Shown here one piece after another: positions 6,879-9,939 of a stretch of 9,939 nt of DNA. Origin of the DNA: CAYXVB01 sp964467785. GTDB taxonomy: Bacteria > Bdellovibrionota > UBA1018. The translations under genes were made by a program, and so were the position numbers. Location: assembly GCA_964467785.1 (NCBI GenBank), contig CAYXVB010000132.1, forward strand, positions 1 to 9,939. Direction: 5' to 3'. Within the stretch, counting starts at the first letter, position 1. Every line of letters starts with the position of its first letter. Under the pieces are notes generated by a model, which did no database searches, had not been told where the DNA came from, and saw nothing but the letters and a program-made list of their open reading frames with translations.

Positions 6879-7364
6879 ATGAAGTCGGTCCTATTCTCGC
6901 TTTCCGCCTTAATCTGTCTTGTCGCCGCATCGGCTGGCGCGTCCGAGGCAATTCAATCGATCGAGCCGTCCACCTGGGAAGATGCTCAGTACAACGTCGC
7001 TCAGGTCGTGAACGTCCAGACTATCCAGACCAAGGAAATCAGCGCGACACTGACCACCGTCTATCGTGGCAGCGTTTCCGCGCCCTTCGGCGTCTATCTG
7101 AACGTTTGGGATCCCTTAGCGCTCGACGGCAGCGACTTTGGCGTCTCCAAGTCTTTCGATCTCGGCACCTACTCCACAATCCCGCGCCTGGTCTCCAAGA
7201 AGCAGAGCACCCTGGGAGCAGACGAGCTCAAGTTCGAAGTCATTTTCGGCGCAAGCATCCTCAACTCTGACGCGACCGGAAGCGAGCGCTTCAAGCACGT
7301 GGCTTCCGTCAAGATCAAGGGCGGCGAAGTGCAATCGCCGCTCTACCTCAAGCGGATCAAATAA
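6879..7364 (+). CDS. Secreted protein of unknown function
   Basis: I do not recognise this 161-residue protein. Residues 1-21 form a clear Sec signal peptide (a Lys, a hydrophobic core LFSLSALICLVAA, then SAGA with cleavage likely before SEA). There is no lipobox, since the one early cysteine lies inside the hydrophobic core. The predicted mature protein has no cysteine and no other membrane segment. It alternates polar and hydrophobic residues in a beta-rich pattern (ISATLTTVYRGSVSAPFGVYLNVW), suggesting a small beta-sandwich in the periplasm or outside the cell. A strong AAGGAG ribosome site sits 7 bases before the ATG. It is a single-gene unit, separated from norF by 182 bases and closed by the hairpin at 7390-7423. 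Position gives only weak grounds for linking it to NO or arsenic. Confidence 0.85.
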   Translation: MKSVLFSLSALICLVAASAGASEAIQSIEPSTWEDAQYNVAQVVNVQTIQTKEISATLTTVYRGSVSAPFGVYLNVWDPLALDGSDFGVSKSFDLGTYSTIPRLVSKKQSTLGADELKFEVIFGASILNSDATGSERFKHVASVKIKGGEVQSPLYLKRIK

Positions 7365-7389
7365 TTCTCAAGCCATTCCTGCCCGTTGC

Positions 7390-7423
7390 GCCTTGAGTCC
7401 ACGCTAAGCCGTGGGCTCAAGGC
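7390..7423 (+). terminator. Strong 14-bp hairpin, probable terminator of the secreted-protein gene
   Basis: Arms GCCTTGAGTCCACG (7390-7403) and CGTGGGCTCAAGGC (7410-7423) pair along all 14 positions with a single G-T wobble around a 6-base loop. It starts 26 bases after the stop of the secreted-protein gene and lies before the arsR promoter. The downstream sequence CGTCTTCTGCT has only scattered Ts, so intrinsic termination may be inefficient. The reverse strand also lacks a T run after the stem. Confidence 0.65.
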
Positions 7424-7471
7424 CGTCTTCTGCTAAAATCCCCCAGCAATTTCCTCCTCCCCGGGCCCTTC

Positions 7472-7500
7472 TTGACCTCGCTTCATATTTCCATTATTCT
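7472..7500 (+). promoter_or_regulatory. Sigma70-like promoter of the ars operon, predicting a leaderless transcript
   Basis: TTGACC (7472-7477, 5 of 6) and TATTCT (7495-7500, 4 of 6) are separated by the ideal 17 bases. Transcription would start about 6-8 bases after the -10 box, at 7506-7508, which is the A of the arsR start codon or next to it. No ribosome site precedes that ATG, in agreement with a leaderless message. Confidence 0.7.
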
Positions 7501-7512
7501 AGAACAATGGAA
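7489..7512. promoter_or_regulatory. Probable ArsR operator: 24-bp palindrome over the arsR start
   Basis: Half-sites TTCCATTATTCT (7489-7500) and AGAACAATGGAA (7501-7512) are mirror images at 11 of 12 positions, the only break being the A7496/C7505 pair. The palindrome covers the -10 box, the predicted transcription start and the ATG of arsR. ArsR/SmtB repressors are dimers that bind such inverted repeats in their own promoters and let go on binding As(III). The dyad is directly visible; that ArsR binds it is inferred from position. Confidence 0.8.
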
Positions 7513-7839
7513 CTACACGAAGCAACCGAGACATTTGCCTCACTTTCCCAAGAAACTCGCCTTAGGGTTTTCAAGCTGCTCGTTGAATACGGCAGGGAGG
7601 GCACCACTGCCGGAGCGCTCGCCGAAGAGCTGGCGATCCCCGCAAACACCCTCTCGTTCCACTTGTCTCATATGAGTAACGCGGGTTTGGTGACCTCCAA
7701 GAAAAACGGTCGTTCCATCACTTATTTTGCCAGTACTTCAATGATTGAGAGCCTCATCGATTACCTTAAGTCCAATTGCTGCATCCGGGAGTCAAAACCC
7801 AAGTCCAAGGCAAAAACCTGCTCAGAAAAGAGGTGCTGA
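7507..7839 (+). CDS. arsR: ArsR, arsenite-responsive repressor
   Basis: ArsR/SmtB-family winged-helix repressor of 110 residues that should switch the operon on when As(III) binds. The DNA-binding part spans about 12-75: LSQETRLRVFKLL, then the recognition helix region ANTLSFHLSHMSNAGLV (47-63) and wing KKNGRSITY. It lacks the ELCVCDL site of plasmid R773 ArsR. Instead the C-terminus has a vicinal pair Cys91-Cys92 plus Cys105 and Cys110, resembling the C-terminal As(III) site of Acidithiobacillus ferrooxidans ArsR. I chose the ATG at 7507 because homology begins there. The longer open frame from 7411 would run back through the promoter and into the terminator hairpin. There is no ribosome site, in line with a leaderless start. 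arsM begins one base after its stop. Confidence 0.93.
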   Translation: MELHEATETFASLSQETRLRVFKLLVEYGREGTTAGALAEELAIPANTLSFHLSHMSNAGLVTSKKNGRSITYFASTSMIESLIDYLKSNCCIRESKPKSKAKTCSEKRC

Positions 7840-7840
7840 A

Positions 7841-8710
7841 ATGACACAAGGCCAAAACAAAGAAGCCGCCTCCGACCAAATACGGCAGGCCGTCAGGGAA
7901 AGTTACTCAAAAGTCGCCCAGGGGAAACCCGGAGGCGCTGGATGTTGCGCTCCTGGCTTGAGCTCCGAGGAAAGCTGCTGCGGACCTTCCGATGACTTTG
8001 ACGTCAAGGCGATCTATTCCGCGCGCCTTGGCTATAGCGAAGACGATCTGAACCACGCTCCGGCAGGCGCCGACCTGGGACTGGGATGCGGCAACCCACG
8101 CGCGATAGCCGCGCTCAAGTCCGGCGAGGTCGTCCTCGACTTGGGGAGTGGCGCGGGCTTTGACTGCTTCCTTGCCGCAAGGGAAGTCGGAGCAGCCGGC
8201 AAAGTGATCGGCGTGGACATGACGCCATCCATGATCAGTAAAGCCCAGGAAAATGCCGCAAAAGTGAGCGCCATCAACATTGAATTTCGTCTCGGCGAAA
8301 TCGAGAACCTGCCCGTGGCGGACGACAGCGTGGACGTCATCATCTCCAATTGCGTGATTAATCTTTCTCCGGACAAGCCTCGGGTCTTCCGCGAGGCCCT
8401 CCGCGTGCTCAAGCCAGGCGGGCGCCTCGCCATCTCCGACGTGGTGGCCCTCACCGAGCTCCCCGAGCAGATCAAAAACGATCTCGCGCTGCACTCGGCA
8501 TGTGTTTCGGGAGCGCCTTTGATCGCCGACCTGAAAAAGGCGATGAGCGATGCCGGCTTCGAAAACATCGCCATCGTCCCAAAGGACGAGTCCAAAGACT
8601 TCATCAAAGACTGGGCGCCCGGTCGTCAGATCCAAGACTATGTGGTCTCAGCCTATATTGAAGCCATTAAACCAGGAGAATCCTGCTGCGATTCAGACTG
8701 CTGCGGATAA
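7841..8710 (+). CDS. arsM: ArsM, arsenite S-adenosylmethionine methyltransferase
   Basis: Cytoplasmic enzyme that methylates As(III) with S-adenosylmethionine, producing methylated and volatile arsenicals. It has 289 residues. The SAM-binding motif I is VLDLGSGAGFD (98-108), followed by IGVDMTPSMI (123-132). The three conserved arsenic-binding cysteines are present: Cys83 (LGLGCGNP), Cys171 (ISNCVINLSPDK) and Cys221 (HSACVSGAP). Extra cysteine pairs occur at the N-terminus (35-36, 46-47) and at the C-terminus (282-283, 287-288, ending SCCDSDCCG), which may help gather As(III). The ATG at 7841 has an AGGTG ribosome site and lies one base after arsR. The frame open upstream overlaps arsR and is not part of the gene. 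Confidence 0.95.
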   Translation: MTQGQNKEAASDQIRQAVRESYSKVAQGKPGGAGCCAPGLSSEESCCGPSDDFDVKAIYSARLGYSEDDLNHAPAGADLGLGCGNPRAIAALKSGEVVLDLGSGAGFDCFLAAREVGAAGKVIGVDMTPSMISKAQENAAKVSAINIEFRLGEIENLPVADDSVDVIISNCVINLSPDKPRVFREALRVLKPGGRLAISDVVALTELPEQIKNDLALHSACVSGAPLIADLKKAMSDAGFENIAIVPKDESKDFIKDWAPGRQIQDYVVSAYIEAIKPGESCCDSDCCG

Positions 8711-8730
8711 CACGTCTCCAGAAGGCCAAC

Positions 8731-9786
8731 ATGGAAAAGAAACTTTCATTTCTCGATCGCTATCTCACGCTTTGGATTTTCCTTGCGATGGGTTCAGGCG
8801 TCCTACTCGGTTTCATCGCGCCTGGAGTCGTCCCGGCGATCGAACGTCTCAGTATAGGAACCACTTCGATCCCGATCGCCGTCGGCCTGATTTTAATGAT
8901 GTACCCGCCACTCGCCAAGGTGAAGTACGAGGAGATCGGCGAAGTCTTCAAAAACAAGAAAGTCCTAGCGCTTTCCCTCCTCCAGAATTGGATCCTGGGA
9001 CCTTTTCTGATGTTCGGTTCAGCCGCTCTCTTTTTGAGAGGCTACCCCGAATACATGATCGGGCTTTTCCTGATCGGGCTCGCTCGCTGCATAGCGATGG
9101 TCATCGTGTGGAACGATCTTGCCGACGGCAATACCGAATATTGCGCGGGACTCGTGGCGTTCAACTCGATCTTCCAGATCCTGTTTTTCCCGGCATACGC
9201 CTGGTTCTTCATCTCCTGGTTGCCCAGCAAGTTGGGGATCCAGGGAGCCGACGTCCACATCACGATGGGGGAGATAGCAAAATCGGTCTTCATCTATCTG
9301 GGAATCCCGTTCTTGGCGGGCTTTCTGACCCGATCCATCCTCCAAAAAATCATGGGCGATAGCTGGTACCAGAAAAAGTTTATCCCTAAAATCAGCCCCA
9401 TCACACTGATTTCACTCCTTTTCACGATCGTGATCATGTTCTCGCTCAAAGGCGAAATGATCGTGCAATTGCCCGCGGACGTGGTGCGCATCGCGATTCC
9501 GCTGACGCTCTATTTCGTCTTGATGTTTGCATTCTCCTTTTTCATGAGCAGGAAGGCTGGAGCAGGCTATACCCAGGCTACGACGCTTTCTTTTACGGCG
9601 GCGTCCAATAACTTTGAGCTCGCGATCGCAGTTGCCATAGCGACTTTTGGACTCCATCACGGCGCAGCCTTCTCGGCGGTGATCGGACCACTGGTCGAAG
9701 TGCCAGTGATGATCGGCCTGGTCAAGGTAGCCCACTGGATCAAGGGCAATTACTTCGTCGAAGCAACTCACACCCGTTTCAATTGA
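8731..9786 (+). CDS. acr3: Acr3-type arsenite efflux permease
   Basis: Inner-membrane As(III) exporter of the ACR3 family (bile/arsenite/riboflavin transporter superfamily), driven by the proton gradient. The 351 residues form about ten hydrophobic segments. The two residues known to matter in this family are present: Cys120 in GLARCIAMVIVWNDLADG and Glu296 in AASNNFELAIAVAIATFG. It is unrelated in sequence to the ArsB permease of plasmid R773, although databases often name ACR3 proteins arsB. An AGAAGG ribosome site lies 7 bases before the ATG, and the gap after arsM is 20 bases. It exports arsenite that enters directly or is made by an arsenate reductase. Confidence 0.96.
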   Translation: MEKKLSFLDRYLTLWIFLAMGSGVLLGFIAPGVVPAIERLSIGTTSIPIAVGLILMMYPPLAKVKYEEIGEVFKNKKVLALSLLQNWILGPFLMFGSAALFLRGYPEYMIGLFLIGLARCIAMVIVWNDLADGNTEYCAGLVAFNSIFQILFFPAYAWFFISWLPSKLGIQGADVHITMGEIAKSVFIYLGIPFLAGFLTRSILQKIMGDSWYQKKFIPKISPITLISLLFTIVIMFSLKGEMIVQLPADVVRIAIPLTLYFVLMFAFSFFMSRKAGAGYTQATTLSFTAASNNFELAIAVAIATFGLHHGAAFSAVIGPLVEVPVMIGLVKVAHWIKGNYFVEATHTRFN

Positions 9787-9794
9787 GGTTGGAG

Positions 9795-9917
9795 ATGAAC
9801 ATTTTATTCATGTGTGTCGCCAATTCGGCCCGTAGCCAGCTCGCCGAGGGCCTGGCCAAACAGCTGCTTGGATCTAAAGTCCGAATTGTCCTGTCCGGGC
9901 TCGTTCGACAGGGTTGA
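9795..9917 (+). pseudogene. arsC: Truncated arsenate reductase ArsC (low-molecular-weight phosphatase type)
   Basis: The first 34 codons read as a normal thioredoxin-type or related LMW-phosphatase-fold arsenate reductase, which reduces As(V) to As(III) for export. The P-loop CVANSAR (Cys7 to Arg13, a CX5R motif) is followed by SQLAEGLAKQLLG. Where the family continues with SAGS and a Pro-rich segment, this sequence reads SGLVRQG and stops at codon 41; full-length proteins have about 130-140 residues. The other frames give no continuing homology either. An inverted repeat, CCTGTC (9890-9895) with GACAGG (9907-9912), spans the breakpoint. The gene could be interrupted by a mobile element whose end is all that is visible, carry a deletion, or meet an assembly boundary. 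It starts 8 bases after acr3, in the same operon. Confidence 0.8.
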
Positions 9918-9939
9918 GCTGAAAATTTAAGATAGGTTT

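Noticed and set aside
7411..7506. Upstream extension of arsR by 32 codons
   Set aside because: It would start within the terminator hairpin and run through the ars promoter; residues do not resemble ArsR.
8550..9362. 270-codon open frame on the + strand
   Set aside because: Overlaps arsM and acr3 out of frame; Arg/Pro/Ser-rich shadow translation with no family signal.
9885..9939. arsC rescued by a simple frameshift
   Set aside because: Shifting frame after TCC gives a GS that could fit the SAGS motif, but the following residues do not match ArsC and reach a stop within about ten codons.

Overview
The window holds two functional blocks from a Gram-negative bacterium, plus one unassigned secreted-protein gene between them. 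By eye the base composition is moderately GC-rich. Codon use looks uniform from block to block, so nothing marks one block as recently acquired. The respiratory proteins (AniA-type NirK, a cytochrome-c nitric oxide reductase) and an NsrR-type operator fit a proteobacterium in the broad sense. Bdellovibrionota is also possible, but I cannot place it further from sequence alone.

Block 1 (1-6696) is denitrification. A copper nitrite reductase gene (nirK) runs leftward and its 3' end is cut off by the window edge. Divergent from it, across a 265-base control region, is a six-gene nitric oxide reductase operon, norC-norB-norQ-norD-norE-norF. NirK reduces nitrite to NO in the periplasm. NorCB reduces NO to N2O. 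NorQ and NorD are the AAA+/VWA pair needed to mature NorCB, and NorE and NorF are small membrane accessory proteins. Four of the five junctions are ATGA stop/start overlaps. NorC is unusual: about 235 residues with two CxxCH haem sites instead of one. The control region has a near-consensus NsrR (NO-sensing repressor) box at the norC promoter and a weaker one at the nirK promoter. This suggests both directions are derepressed by NO.

Block 2 (6697-7423) is a 182-base gap, then a 161-residue protein with a signal peptide that I do not recognise, then a strong 14-bp hairpin that probably terminates it.

Block 3 (7472-9917) is an arsenic-resistance operon: arsR (repressor), arsM (As(III) S-adenosylmethionine methyltransferase), acr3 (arsenite efflux permease) and the start of arsC (low-molecular-weight-phosphatase-type arsenate reductase). 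A good sigma70-like promoter lies so close to the arsR start that the transcript is predicted to be leaderless. A 24-bp near-perfect palindrome covers the -10 box, the predicted transcription start and the start codon, and is very likely the ArsR operator. arsC keeps its catalytic P-loop but loses resemblance to the family after about 34 codons and stops at codon 41. It is therefore broken, by insertion, deletion or an assembly end, near the right edge of the window.

No tRNA, rRNA, CRISPR array or complete mobile element was seen.
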